Source: Candidatus Izimoplasma sp. HR2
GTDB taxonomy: Bacteria; Bacillota_I; Bacilli_A; Izemoplasmatales; Izemoplasmataceae
Direction of reading: 5' to 3'
Assembly (NCBI GenBank): GCA_000753575.1
Contig: JRFF01000011.1
Span: 19,592 to 83,591, forward strand
Length of the DNA: 64,000 nt
Part shown: piece after piece, positions 32,438-41,472 of the stretch
Layout of the letters: every line of letters starts with the position of its first letter
Numbering within the stretch: position 1 is the first letter of the stretch
The notes under the pieces: generated by a model
The model's input: only the letters and a program-made list of their open reading frames with translations
What the model was told of the DNA's origin: nothing
Databases searched by the model: none
Made by a program: the position numbers and the translations under genes

Positions 32438-34279
32438 ATGAATATTTTAAGTGTTTCAAAACTACAAAAAGAGTTTAATGGAGATGTGTTGTTTAATAAC
32501 ATTTCTTTTGAAATAAACAGTAAAGATAAGATAGCCATTATTGGGAAAAATGGAACTGGTAAATCAACACTTATTAAAATGATAATTGGTGATTTGGATA
32601 TTGATAAGGGTGACGTTTATAAAAATTCAAAAGCTGTCTTTGGCTACTTAAGTCAAGATGTGATATCAAGTAAAAATAATACTCTAATTTTTGAAATGAG
32701 AGAAGTGTTTAAAGACTTAATAAACTTAGGTGAGAAAATAGCTTTACTAACAGAAAAATTAGCTTTAATGCCAGATGATAAAGAGTTATTAAAAAGATAT
32801 TCTACTATGGAACATAATTACGAGATTCAAGGTGGATATGAATACCATTATAAAATAGATTTAATTCTTAGTAAATTTGGATTTACAAAGGATGAATATA
32901 AAAGAGAAATAATCACTTTTAGTGGAGGAGAAAAAACAAGAATTGCCTTTGCTAAATTATTATTAATTAATCCTGATTTATTAATTTTAGATGAGCCTAC
33001 AAACCATTTAGACATTGATATAATTGAATGGCTAGAGGACTATTTAAATAAATATGCAGGAGCAGTTTTAATTGTTACTCATGATAAATATTTTATTAGT
33101 AAGGTATGTCGTAAAATTATTGAAATAGATCATGGAACAAGTCATGTTTATCATGGTAGTTACGAAGAATATCAATTAGAAAAAGTTAAGAGATATGAAA
33201 TATTATTAAAACATTATAATCGTCAACAAAAAGAGATAGAACATCTTCAAAGTTTTGTTGATAGATTTAGATATAACGCTAAAAAAGCGAGTATCGCACA
33301 AGATAGAGTTAAAAAGATTGATAGGATGGTTAAATTAGACAAACCGACTATCTCAAGAAGTAAAGTGAAGATGGCTTTTGAAAATAAAAGGGCAACTCGT
33401 GAGATAATACTAGAGGCTAAAAATTTAAGTATTGGATATGAAAAACCATTACTATCAAGTATTAATTTTACAATGAGAGGCTACGACAAATTAGCTATTA
33501 TTGGTCCTAATGGAACTGGTAAAACTACTTTGTTAAAAATTATAGAGAAAAAGTTAAAACCACTAGCTGGAAAAATAGACTTTTTAAGAGAGTATAAAGT
33601 GGGTTATTTTGATCAAAATCAAGAAGGTTTAAGTTACAATAAAACGATCTTTGAAGAGATACATGATTACTACCCAAGATTTACTAATAAAGAAGTTAGA
33701 AGTGTGGCCGCAAGATTCTTATTTATGAATGAGGATGCATTGAAACCAATCAGTGTACTAAGCGGCGGAGAGAAAGTAAGATTGGTTTTATTATTGCTAA
33801 TGTTATCTAATCCAGATTTGTTAATTTTAGATGAACCAACTAACCATTTGGATATTGAAACTAAGGATATAATTGAAGATGTTTTTAATGAATTTAGTGG
33901 ACCAATTATTTTTGTGTCTCATGATAGATATTTCATTAATAAAATTGGTACTAAAATTATTCATTTATCTGATTCAGATGTTACAGAATTTGAAGGTTCA
34001 TATGAAGAGTTTAAAGAGTTAAAAAAAGAAAAAATTGTTAAAAAATCAAAACTAAAGAAACAAAACAATATAAAAATAGATTATGAGAAAGAAATTAAAA
34101 GTTTAGAAAAAGAAATTCATAAAATTGAAAAAAGAATTAAAGAGTTAGAACAAGATACTTTTAAAGTTGAAGTGTATACTAATCATTTAGAAATAAAGAG
34201 AGTAAATGAGAAGATAGATTTGCTTAAGGGAGAGTTAATACTTTTAGAAAAACAATATTATGAACTACACGAACTTTAA
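32438..34279 (+). CDS. ABC-F ATPase (ribosome-protection / antibiotic-resistance type)
   Basis: A 613-aa soluble protein with two ATPase domains and no membrane segment. Walker A GKNGTGKST and signature FSGGEKTRIAF with LDEPTNHLD are in the first half; GPNGTGKTT and LSGGEKVRL with LDEPTNHLD are in the second. An interdomain linker (~240-300, charged, KRYEILLKHYNRQQKEIEHL) and a C-terminal Lys/Glu coiled coil follow. ABC-F proteins act in the ribosomal E site to dislodge drugs or rescue stalls. Start set at ATG 32438; GTG 32429 overlaps the AAGGTG RBS. The attenuated leader suggests drug induction. Confidence 0.9.
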   Translation: MNILSVSKLQKEFNGDVLFNNISFEINSKDKIAIIGKNGTGKSTLIKMIIGDLDIDKGDVYKNSKAVFGYLSQDVISSKNNTLIFEMREVFKDLINLGEKIALLTEKLALMPDDKELLKRYSTMEHNYEIQGGYEYHYKIDLILSKFGFTKDEYKREIITFSGGEKTRIAFAKLLLINPDLLILDEPTNHLDIDIIEWLEDYLNKYAGAVLIVTHDKYFISKVCRKIIEIDHGTSHVYHGSYEEYQLEKVKRYEILLKHYNRQQKEIEHLQSFVDRFRYNAKKASIAQDRVKKIDRMVKLDKPTISRSKVKMAFENKRATREIILEAKNLSIGYEKPLLSSINFTMRGYDKLAIIGPNGTGKTTLLKIIEKKLKPLAGKIDFLREYKVGYFDQNQEGLSYNKTIFEEIHDYYPRFTNKEVRSVAARFLFMNEDALKPISVLSGGEKVRLVLLLLMLSNPDLLILDEPTNHLDIETKDIIEDVFNEFSGPIIFVSHDRYFINKIGTKIIHLSDSDVTEFEGSYEEFKELKKEKIVKKSKLKKQNNIKIDYEKEIKSLEKEIHKIEKRIKELEQDTFKVEVYTNHLEIKRVNEKIDLLKGELILLEKQYYELHEL

Positions 34280-34297
34280 TGAAACAGAGGTGATATT

Positions 34298-36100
34298 ATG
34301 AAGAGATTCCATCAGTTTTTCAAATGGATGAAAGGCAATAAAAGATACTATTTTATTGCAGCTACTATTTTGATTTTTTTACAATACTTCAGAACACTTA
34401 CACCACTATTCGTTAGACATGCTATAGATATTGTCACAAATGGTGAAGATTCAGGATTACCTGAATTTCTAGTAGAGCTAATAGCCGCTGATACAGCTGC
34501 AAAACAATTGTTATTGTTAGCATTTGCATATGTTGTTTTTGCGCTATTTAGAGTTACATTAATGTTTATTAGAAGAATGATCAATGCGATCTTTACTGAG
34601 CGTATTGCTTATAATATGAGAAATAAATTGTATGGTACTTTACAGGATTTATCGTATACATATCATTCAAATGCTGAAACAGGAGATTTAATTCAACGTT
34701 GTACAACAGATGTTGAGACTTATAGAGTATTTGTTGGTGAACAGTTAATTGAGATTTTAAGATTAGTATTCTTAATTGGATTTACAATATACCAAATGCA
34801 AAGAATGGATTTAACATTAACGTTTATTTCATTAGCTATGACACCAGTAATATTCTTTGTAGCTTTATTGTACTTTGTTTACGTTAAGAGAATCTTCAAA
34901 GAAGTTGAAGAAGCAGAAGGTAAAATGACAACGACATTACAAGAAAGTATGACAGGAATAAGAGTTGTTAAAGCTTTTGCAAAAGAAGAATTTGAAATTA
35001 ACAAATTTAATAAACACTCAAAAGATTACATGAAAAAAGATACTAAATTATTAGTATTGATGGCAATATTTTGGGGTAGTACTGACTTTATGATTTTAGT
35101 TCAATATGGACTTACTGCTGGTTTTGGTGTTGTAATGGCAGTTAATGGGTATATTACTGCTGATGAATTTGTCGCATTCTTATACTATATTGGTATGATA
35201 GTTTGGCCAATGAGACAGCTTGGTAGAATTGTTGGAGACTTTGGTAAAACAACAGTTGCACTAGACCGTATTGATGAAATTGTATTAAAAGAAAGTGAAC
35301 ATAAAGATGATAGTACTTTAAAACCAAGAATTACTGGAACAGTTGAATTCGATAATGTAGGATTCCAATTTGATGATGACGATAAACCATTGTTAAAAGG
35401 AATATCATTTAATGTTCATAAAGGAGAAAGTATTGCTATTGTTGGTAAAACAGGTAGTGGTAAATCTACTTTAATAAACCTTATGATTAGATTATTAGAT
35501 AATCAAACAGGTACTATTAAGTTTGATGGTGTTGATATTAAAGATATGAACAAAAAACACTTAAGAAAAAATGTAGGAATAATTATGCAAGAACCATTCT
35601 TATATAGTAGAACTGTTTATGAAAATATTAGAATCATGAATAGGTCTGCAAATAAAGAACAAATTTATAAAGCTGCGTCTATCGCAAGTTTACATGATGA
35701 TATTGGTAAGTTTGAAGAAGGATATGAAACAATGGTTGGTGAAAGAGGAGTAACGTTGTCAGGTGGACAAAAACAACGTGTTGCAATCGCTAGAATGTTA
35801 CTTGATGATAAACCTGTTTTAATCTTTGATGATAGCTTAAGCGCAGTAGATACAGAAACAGATATACAAATTAGAACTGCTTTAGATAAACAATGGAAAA
35901 ATACGACAGTGTTTATTATTACACATCGTATTACTACAGCTATGGAAGCAGACAAGATTATTGTATTAGATAAGGGAGAAATCGCAGAAATGGGTAACCA
36001 TGATTCTCTTGTTAAAAAAGGTGGAATTTATGCACAACTTTGGGATATTCAATCAAATGTTGAGTATGATTTTAAAAGCCTAGATAAAGGAGTTGAGTAA
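34298..36100 (+). CDS. Heterodimeric ABC exporter, degenerate-Walker-B subunit (pair 3)
   Basis: A 600-aa TMD-ATPase protein. Walker A GKTGSGKS is at 383-390, the signature LSGGQ at 487-491 is canonical, Walker B reads FDDSLS with Asp512 in place of the catalytic Glu, and the H-loop ITHRIT keeps His. RBS AGAGGTG is upstream. Begins 18 nt after the ABC-F gene, so it probably shares the attenuated transcript, and is followed one base later by its partner. Likely drug or lipid efflux. Confidence 0.92.
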   Translation: MKRFHQFFKWMKGNKRYYFIAATILIFLQYFRTLTPLFVRHAIDIVTNGEDSGLPEFLVELIAADTAAKQLLLLAFAYVVFALFRVTLMFIRRMINAIFTERIAYNMRNKLYGTLQDLSYTYHSNAETGDLIQRCTTDVETYRVFVGEQLIEILRLVFLIGFTIYQMQRMDLTLTFISLAMTPVIFFVALLYFVYVKRIFKEVEEAEGKMTTTLQESMTGIRVVKAFAKEEFEINKFNKHSKDYMKKDTKLLVLMAIFWGSTDFMILVQYGLTAGFGVVMAVNGYITADEFVAFLYYIGMIVWPMRQLGRIVGDFGKTTVALDRIDEIVLKESEHKDDSTLKPRITGTVEFDNVGFQFDDDDKPLLKGISFNVHKGESIAIVGKTGSGKSTLINLMIRLLDNQTGTIKFDGVDIKDMNKKHLRKNVGIIMQEPFLYSRTVYENIRIMNRSANKEQIYKAASIASLHDDIGKFEEGYETMVGERGVTLSGGQKQRVAIARMLLDDKPVLIFDDSLSAVDTETDIQIRTALDKQWKNTTVFIITHRITTAMEADKIIVLDKGEIAEMGNHDSLVKKGGIYAQLWDIQSNVEYDFKSLDKGVE

Positions 36101-36101
36101 T

Positions 36102-37931
36102 ATGAATTATTACGAAGAAGAAGAGTATACTAACTCCAAATTTGATTTAGTAGTATGGAAAAAAATATTTTCTTATATGAAAGAATTTAAGAAACATATT
36201 ATAATTGGATTACTCGCAGTTATTTCACTTTCAATCACAGATATTTTATATCCGTTAATGAATGTATATGCACTTGAACAAATTATTGGAGCAGGAAATT
36301 TAGATAAGTTACCAATGTTTTTAGGATTTTACGCATTTTTCATTTTATTAACAGCATCAATGGTATATGTATTTATTATTAACGCTGGAACTATTCAACG
36401 TAAGTTATCATATGTTTTAAGAGAAAAAGCGTTCAAAAGATTACATGAATTACCGTTCTCTTATTATGATAAAACACCTGTTGGGTGGATAATGGCGAGA
36501 ATGACAAGTGATTCAAGAAATCTTAGTGAGATATTATCATGGGGATTAATTGATTTAACTTGGGGTCTATTTATGATGATAGGAATTACAATTGTAATGT
36601 TTATAGTTAACGTAAAATTAGCTTTAATTACATTGTCTGTCCTTCCATTACTTATAATAGTTAGTATTTATTTTAGAAGAAAGATTTTATTTGCTTATCG
36701 TAAAATAAGAAAAGAAAATTCAAAAATTACTGGATTATTTAATGAAGGTATTATGGGTGCTAAAACAACAAAAACTTTAGTACTAGAACAACAAAACTTT
36801 AATGACTTTGATCGTTTGACTAGTAATATGAAAAGACATTCAATTAGAGCTGCGATGTTTGCGGGATTATATTTCCCAACAATATTATTTATCGCATCAG
36901 TTGCAACAGGATTAGCAATTTACTATGGTGGACTTGAAGTAGTTAATGGAGTTATTAGTTTTTCTATTTTATATTTATTCTTAGCATATATTGGACAGTT
37001 TTTTGAACCAGTTATGCAGTTAGCTAATATTTTGGCTCGTTTTCAACAAGCACAAGCTAGTGCCGAAAGGTTAATCAGTTTAATTGAACAAAAGGCAGAA
37101 ATATTCGACACACCTGAAGTAATTGAAAAATATGGTGACGCAATTAACTTTAAAAAAGAAAATTGGGAAGATTTAGTTGGAGCTGTCAAATTTGATAATG
37201 TAACATTTAAATACAATAAAGGTGAAGAAGTATTAACTAACTTTACTTTAGATGTTAAAGCTGGTGAAAGTATTGCCCTTGTAGGACAAACTGGTGCTGG
37301 TAAATCAACTATAGTTAATTTAATATGCCGTTTCTATGAACCGACAACAGGAACAATTCTAATTGATGGAAAAGATTATAAAGATAGATCAATTGGATGG
37401 TTACATGATAACTTAGGATATGTTCTTCAATCACCACATTTATTCAGTGGTTCAATTTTTGATAACATCCGTTATGGAAAACCTGAGGCAACATTAGAAG
37501 AAGTTATTGAAGCTGCTAAACTAGTTGAAGCACATGATTTCATTATAAAATCAAAGGATGGATATGATACAGAAGTTGGTGAAGGCGGAGCGAAATTATC
37601 TGTAGGAGAAAAACAGTTAGTAAGTTTTGCAAGAGCCTTGATAGCAGATCCAAAAATATTAATATTAGATGAAGCAACATCAAGTGTTGATACTAAAACT
37701 GAGAAGAGCATTCAACGTGCAATTGAGATTGTTTTAAAAGATAGAACAAGTTTTGTAATTGCTCATAGATTATCTACTATTACATCAAGTGATAGAATCT
37801 TAGTATTAGAAGATGGTAAGGTAATTGAATCTGGAACACATAGTGATTTAATTGCTTTAGAAAATAAGTACTTTAAGCTTTATACTAACCAGTTTAAGTC
37901 TAAAGTTATTGAAGAGTCTAAAAACGGGTAG
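36102..37931 (+). CDS. Heterodimeric ABC exporter, partner subunit (pair 3)
   Basis: A 609-aa TMD-ATPase protein. Start set at ATG 36102 behind AAGGAG (36087-36092); TTG 36093 overlaps the previous gene. Walker A GQTGAGKS at 395-402 and Walker B LDEATS with Glu524 are intact, and the signature is degenerate, LSVGE (499-503). The division of defects is the same as in the other two pairs. The acidic N-terminus MNYYEEEEY is distinctive. The stop codon lies inside the terminator. Confidence 0.92.
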   Translation: MNYYEEEEYTNSKFDLVVWKKIFSYMKEFKKHIIIGLLAVISLSITDILYPLMNVYALEQIIGAGNLDKLPMFLGFYAFFILLTASMVYVFIINAGTIQRKLSYVLREKAFKRLHELPFSYYDKTPVGWIMARMTSDSRNLSEILSWGLIDLTWGLFMMIGITIVMFIVNVKLALITLSVLPLLIIVSIYFRRKILFAYRKIRKENSKITGLFNEGIMGAKTTKTLVLEQQNFNDFDRLTSNMKRHSIRAAMFAGLYFPTILFIASVATGLAIYYGGLEVVNGVISFSILYLFLAYIGQFFEPVMQLANILARFQQAQASAERLISLIEQKAEIFDTPEVIEKYGDAINFKKENWEDLVGAVKFDNVTFKYNKGEEVLTNFTLDVKAGESIALVGQTGAGKSTIVNLICRFYEPTTGTILIDGKDYKDRSIGWLHDNLGYVLQSPHLFSGSIFDNIRYGKPEATLEEVIEAAKLVEAHDFIIKSKDGYDTEVGEGGAKLSVGEKQLVSFARALIADPKILILDEATSSVDTKTEKSIQRAIEIVLKDRTSFVIAHRLSTITSSDRILVLEDGKVIESGTHSDLIALENKYFKLYTNQFKSKVIEESKNG

Positions 37932-37948
37932 ATTTTACCCGTTTTTTT
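37921..37948 (+). terminator. Intrinsic terminator of ABC-F/exporter operon
   Basis: AAAACGGGTA / TACCCGTTTT around a GATTT-type loop, then T run. Includes the exporter stop codon. Confidence 0.88.
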
Positions 37949-37983
37949 ATACCCTATAAGGGTATATATTTGTGCATATGCAC
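37949..37983. promoter_or_regulatory. Two palindromes upstream of the Mbx-like operon
   Basis: ATACCC-TATAA-GGGTAT (37949-37965) and the perfect 12-bp palindrome GTGCATATGCAC (37972-37983) lie ~120-150 bp before the operon promoter. They could be regulator sites; there is no gene between 37932 and 38149. Confidence 0.4.
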
Positions 37984-38098
37984 TTGTTTAAATATAATCT
38001 TTATAATTATCTTATTTATAAAAAGTGTTTAAACCGCTATGTATAACCATTTGTAAATATTGTTTGATTTATAAACTATTTCGTATACAAAATAGGTC

Positions 38099-38127
38099 TT
38101 GTCGGATGTTTTTTACTTATATATAAT
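38099..38127 (+). promoter_or_regulatory. Promoter of the methyltransferase-like/Mbx operon
   Basis: TTGTCG (38099-38104), 17-bp spacer, TATAAT (38122-38127). Only candidate promoter found for the following 14 closely packed genes. Confidence 0.7.
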
Positions 38128-38149
38128 ATAAGTAGAAAAGGTGATGTTT

Positions 38150-39067
38150 ATGAAGTTTATGGAGATCTTTAATCGTGATTTAAACACCAGTTTAAATCAG
38201 GAAAATAAAGATGTTGATGCTTTTCGCCTCCAAGTGGATTTAATATTAAAATCACTTGTGGAAAGATTAAACGACAATAAAATAGCTATAGTAATTGGTG
38301 CGGGGAAAATGAAAGATTTTTCCGCAACCTTTTTTGTGCGTAGATTTGATGAGGTCGTTTTAACAGATGTTGATATGAACACTGTTATTGAAGCGGAAAG
38401 TAAATTAAATTTAAGTGAAAAAGATAAGAAAAAGATTACTAAGATTAGAATTGAATATACAGGTTTTGAGAAAAATGCTTTTTTCCAAGACTTTAAAGAA
38501 AGAATTATTAACTGTCGTACTTTTGAAAAAATTGATCAAGTTATTTCTAGTAAATTACAAGGACTTGAAGATTATCGATTTTTAAGAGATTATGAAGGTT
38601 GTGGAGATTTAGTTTATGTTTCTCCAATTTATACGCAGTTAGTTTATAATCAGATTTTAAGAGAATGCTCAGTTTTACGTGAGAATGGATATCCTGAACA
38701 TATGCTTAAATATATTGAAAATACTATGTTAGATAAAATGGTTCAAATTATAGATACTTTTAATGACAATATAATTACAACATTAAAAGACGACGGTTAT
38801 TTAATTGTACTTAGTGATGTTTTCCAACTTGATAAGAAAAGTAATTTCTATTTAAGAGTTAAAAATGGAATAAGAAGTCACGAAGTAATGGAAGAGATGT
38901 ATGAAGGATACAAGAAGAAGTATGGTATGGGAATTGGGGATTATGGACTTTTGAACCTTGATGAGAAATTGAAATCATATTTATCTAGATGGCTGATTTG
39001 GCCTTATGATGAAGATAGTTCGTTTGTTGTTAAGTTAAAAATATATAAAAAAAGATTAAAAGAATAG
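38150..39067 (+). CDS. Rossmann-fold, SAM-methyltransferase-like protein at the head of the Mbx operon
   Basis: A 305-aa soluble protein. IAIVIGAGKMKDFSATFF followed by FDEVVLTDVDMNTV resembles motif I and the acidic strand-2 end of class I SAM-dependent methyltransferases. YEGCGDLVYVSPIYTQL may be the equivalent of the catalytic-strand region, and IITTLKDDGYLIVLSDVF motif VI. Start set at ATG 38150 behind AAAAGGTG; GTG 38141 is part of the RBS. The next gene starts 15 nt later, so it is co-transcribed with the energy-converting complex; a role in complex assembly or an unrelated one cannot be separated. Not closely matched to a named family. Confidence 0.5.
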   Translation: MKFMEIFNRDLNTSLNQENKDVDAFRLQVDLILKSLVERLNDNKIAIVIGAGKMKDFSATFFVRRFDEVVLTDVDMNTVIEAESKLNLSEKDKKKITKIRIEYTGFEKNAFFQDFKERIINCRTFEKIDQVISSKLQGLEDYRFLRDYEGCGDLVYVSPIYTQLVYNQILRECSVLRENGYPEHMLKYIENTMLDKMVQIIDTFNDNIITTLKDDGYLIVLSDVFQLDKKSNFYLRVKNGIRSHEVMEEMYEGYKKKYGMGIGDYGLLNLDEKLKSYLSRWLIWPYDEDSSFVVKLKIYKKRLKE

Positions 39068-39082
39068 AAGGAGGAATTATTT

Positions 39083-39571
39083 ATGAAGTATGTAGCAACT
39101 TTTTTAGTACTTTTTGTGAGTTATATAGCACTTGCAGGAATTCATGTACAAGAATTGTTACTCGGGGCAATCGTTAGTGCTATCTTAACTGTTATCTTAG
39201 CGAAACATGTTAATTACACAATTGATTATCGTTTCCCAGTGAAACTTCTAGTGTTTATTTTTGCTTATTTACCACTGTTCGTATGGCAATTGGTTTTATC
39301 GAACTTGGCAGTAGCAAGAATCGTTTTAAGTCCTAGGATTAAGAAACATTTAAATCCTGGTTTTGTAAAGATCAATACGGACTTAAAAGGTGATTTTGCG
39401 AAGTTAACACTTGCAAACTCAATTACACTAACACCTGGTACTTTATCAGTTGATATTGATGGTAATGATATTTATATCCATACCGTTTATATTAAAGGTA
39501 AAACACCAGAAGAAAACAGACAAAATATTAGTGCCAAATTTGAAAAAGTGTTGGGAGTGGTTTTTAAATGA
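39083..39571 (+). CDS. mbxA: Mrp antiporter subunit E / MbxA-like
   Basis: A 162-aa membrane protein of the MnhE/MrpE family: two or three N-terminal helices, then LPLFVWQLVLSNLAVARIVLSP, then the conserved cytosolic part with LANSITLTPGTLSVDIDGNDIYIHTV. First subunit of the cation-transport module of the Mbx-type complex. RBS AAGGAGG. Overlaps the next gene by 4 nt (ATGA). Confidence 0.92.
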   Translation: MKYVATFLVLFVSYIALAGIHVQELLLGAIVSAILTVILAKHVNYTIDYRFPVKLLVFIFAYLPLFVWQLVLSNLAVARIVLSPRIKKHLNPGFVKINTDLKGDFAKLTLANSITLTPGTLSVDIDGNDIYIHTVYIKGKTPEENRQNISAKFEKVLGVVFK

Positions 39572-39828
39572 TGGATATAATAGTCTTTTCTCTAATAGGA
39601 CTTGGCGTTTTATTCGCAGTTTCTAGATTGCTTATAGGGCCTACGCCTGCCGACAGAGTTGTATCGTTAGATACTTTTAACATTATAGTTATTGGAGTTA
39701 TTGCTTTACTTGCTAATCAATTTGAAAATAGTTTATATCTAGATATCGCAATTGTTTATGGAATCTTAGCATTCATAGAAACAATCGTATTTGCTAGATA
39801 CTTGGAGGGTCAACATGGAGATTGCTAG
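39568..39828 (+). CDS. mbxB: Mrp antiporter subunit F / MbxB-like
   Basis: An 86-aa protein with three membrane helices. RLLIGPTPADRVVSLDTFN is the MnhF signature, and the C-terminal helix ends IETIVFARYLEG. Small subunit of the Na+/H+ module. Starts with tandem ATGs inside the end of the upstream gene and overlaps the next start by 14 nt. Confidence 0.9.
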   Translation: MMDIIVFSLIGLGVLFAVSRLLIGPTPADRVVSLDTFNIIVIGVIALLANQFENSLYLDIAIVYGILAFIETIVFARYLEGQHGDC

Positions 39829-40150
39829 TTATATATTTATGACAATCGGTGGATTGTTCTACCTTCTAGGAGGACTTGGTATTTTAAGAATGCCAGATAC
39901 ATTTAACAGAATTCAAGCAGGTACAAAAGCAACAACTTTAGGAGCATTCACATTATTAATTGGTATTGGATTTAATAACCCGGAATGGTTCCCTAAATTA
40001 TTATTAATTATTGTATTTATAGCTTTTGCTAATCCTATTGGTTCTAGTGCTTTAGCTAAAGCTTCATATAAGAGTTGTGATTTGCCAGACAACCTAGTAC
40101 AAGATGATTTAATCGATTTGTTTGGAGGTAAAGAAGATGGACCTAGTTAA
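39815..40150 (+). CDS. mbxC: Mrp antiporter subunit G / MbxC-like
   Basis: A 111-aa protein with three helices. GGLFYLLGGLGILRMPDTFNRIQAGTKATTLG is the MnhG/PhaG signature. Start set at ATG 39815 behind GGAGGG (39804-39809); an earlier TTG at 39791 lies upstream of that RBS. Belongs to the Na+/H+ translocation module. Confidence 0.9.
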   Translation: MEIASYIFMTIGGLFYLLGGLGILRMPDTFNRIQAGTKATTLGAFTLLIGIGFNNPEWFPKLLLIIVFIAFANPIGSSALAKASYKSCDLPDNLVQDDLIDLFGGKEDGPS

Positions 40151-40388
40151 TATTGTTGAAATAATAGTTTCAGTATTGATGCTTATTCTTGCTTTCCTTG
40201 CAATTAATTCAAAATCTTTAGTTAAATCAGTTATGTTCTTATCAGCTTTAAGTATGTTAGCTGTTGTTGGATTTGTTTTAATGAAAGCACCTGATGTTGC
40301 AGTAACTGAAGCAGTAATTGGGAGTGGACTTGTAACAAGTTTATTTATATTTACTTTACTAGCTGCTAGAAAGGTAGGTAATAAATAA
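40137..40388 (+). CDS. mbxD: MbxD-like (DUF4040 / MbhD) membrane subunit
   Basis: An 83-aa, three-helix protein of the DUF4040/MbhD type (equivalent to the C-terminal part of MrpA): KSLVKSVMFLSALSMLAVVGFVLMKAPDVAVTEAVIGSG. Start set at ATG 40137 behind GGAGG (40124-40128). Contributes to the ion path between the antiporter-like subunits. Confidence 0.9.
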   Translation: MDLVNIVEIIVSVLMLILAFLAINSKSLVKSVMFLSALSMLAVVGFVLMKAPDVAVTEAVIGSGLVTSLFIFTLLAARKVGNK

Positions 40389-41134
40389 TGAAAAACTTTT
40401 TAGCGTTTATTACTGTGTTAGTTCTTGGATACATGATTGTTGTATCTTTAGATAATAATGAAGCTTTTCCAGCATATGGAGAAGCAGATGTTAGTTCACG
40501 TGTTTCACAAGCTTTTATAGATAGAAGTGTTACAGAAGATCCAGGAGATATTATATTTGGACAAGCTACTAATTTAGAAAGTGGTCCAGCTAATATCGTT
40601 ACTGCGATTGTTGCTGATTACCGTAGTTTTGATACATTAGGAGAAGTTACTGTATTATTCGTAAGTTCACTTGGTGTTGCATTATTACTTGGTGGTAAAA
40701 AACAAAAACGTTTAGAACTTAACTTCCATCCTAACTTTATGTTAAGAGTTGGTAGTAGAGCATTGTTCGGTATTATTTTAATGACTGGAGTTTATATTGC
40801 TATTCATGGGCATTTAACTCCTGGTGGTGGGTTCCCTGGTGGAGCTATGATTGCATCATCAATGTTGTTACTATATTTAGCTGATGATGAATTTAGAGCA
40901 AAAATAAAAGGATTCAAAATGTTAGAAAGTTTCGCAGGAACAGCTTATGTATTAATCGGTTTAACTGGTTTATTACTTGGTGGTTACTTCTTAGAAAACT
41001 TACTTGATAATGGTGTTATCGGTGATTTATTTAGTGCTGGTATTATCCCAATAGTATATGTACTTATTGGATTAAAAGTTGGTAGTGAAATTTCTGGTAT
41101 TATTGACAATTTCCTTACAGAGGAGGGTGTTTAA
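40388..41134 (+). CDS. Fused MbxE/F-like subunit (MbhE-like plus MrpB domain)
   Basis: A 248-aa protein. Residues 1-110 are MbhE-like: one helix, an extracytoplasmic stretch, then ANIVTAIVADYRSFDTLGEVTVLFVSSLG. Residues ~115-245 are an MnhB/MrpB domain: HGHLTPGGGFPGGAMIASS with four helices. In Mbh these are separate E and F genes, and here they form one polypeptide, as the gene order (one gene between D and G) also shows. TAATG coupling with the upstream gene. Confidence 0.88.
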   Translation: MKNFLAFITVLVLGYMIVVSLDNNEAFPAYGEADVSSRVSQAFIDRSVTEDPGDIIFGQATNLESGPANIVTAIVADYRSFDTLGEVTVLFVSSLGVALLLGGKKQKRLELNFHPNFMLRVGSRALFGIILMTGVYIAIHGHLTPGGGFPGGAMIASSMLLLYLADDEFRAKIKGFKMLESFAGTAYVLIGLTGLLLGGYFLENLLDNGVIGDLFSAGIIPIVYVLIGLKVGSEISGIIDNFLTEEGV

Positions 41135-41135
41135 T

Positions 41136-41471
41136 ATGTTACAGTACGCTGCGATAGCAATGTTGATGTTAGGACTTTATGGTCTATTAACTCAAAGAAA
41201 TATTATAAAAATTATTGTTTCAATAAACATTCTTGAAATAGGACTTAACTTATTTATTGTTAGTGTTGGTTATGTTGAAGGTGGAATTGCTCCTATCTTA
41301 ACAAGTGACTTTAACAATAATGGATTAGTATTTGTTGATCCACTTCCTAGTGCTTTAGTACTTACTGCGATTGTTATCGGTGTTGGGACAACTGCTTTAG
41401 GACTTGCATTAGCTAAAAACATTTATCAAAAGTATGGAACTTTTGAAATAGATGAAATGGGGGAAGAATAA
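41136..41471 (+). CDS. mbxG: MrpC/NuoK-like subunit (MbxG)
   Basis: A 111-aa, three-helix protein: QRNIIKIIVSINILEIGLNLFIVSVGY, then PLPSALVLTAIVIGVGTTALGLALA, the MnhC/NuoK pattern. Start set at ATG 41136 after GAGGAGGG, excluding an upstream in-frame extension that lies inside the preceding gene. Equivalent to NuoK of complex I. Confidence 0.92.
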   Translation: MLQYAAIAMLMLGLYGLLTQRNIIKIIVSINILEIGLNLFIVSVGYVEGGIAPILTSDFNNNGLVFVDPLPSALVLTAIVIGVGTTALGLALAKNIYQKYGTFEIDEMGEE

Positions 41472-41472
41472 G

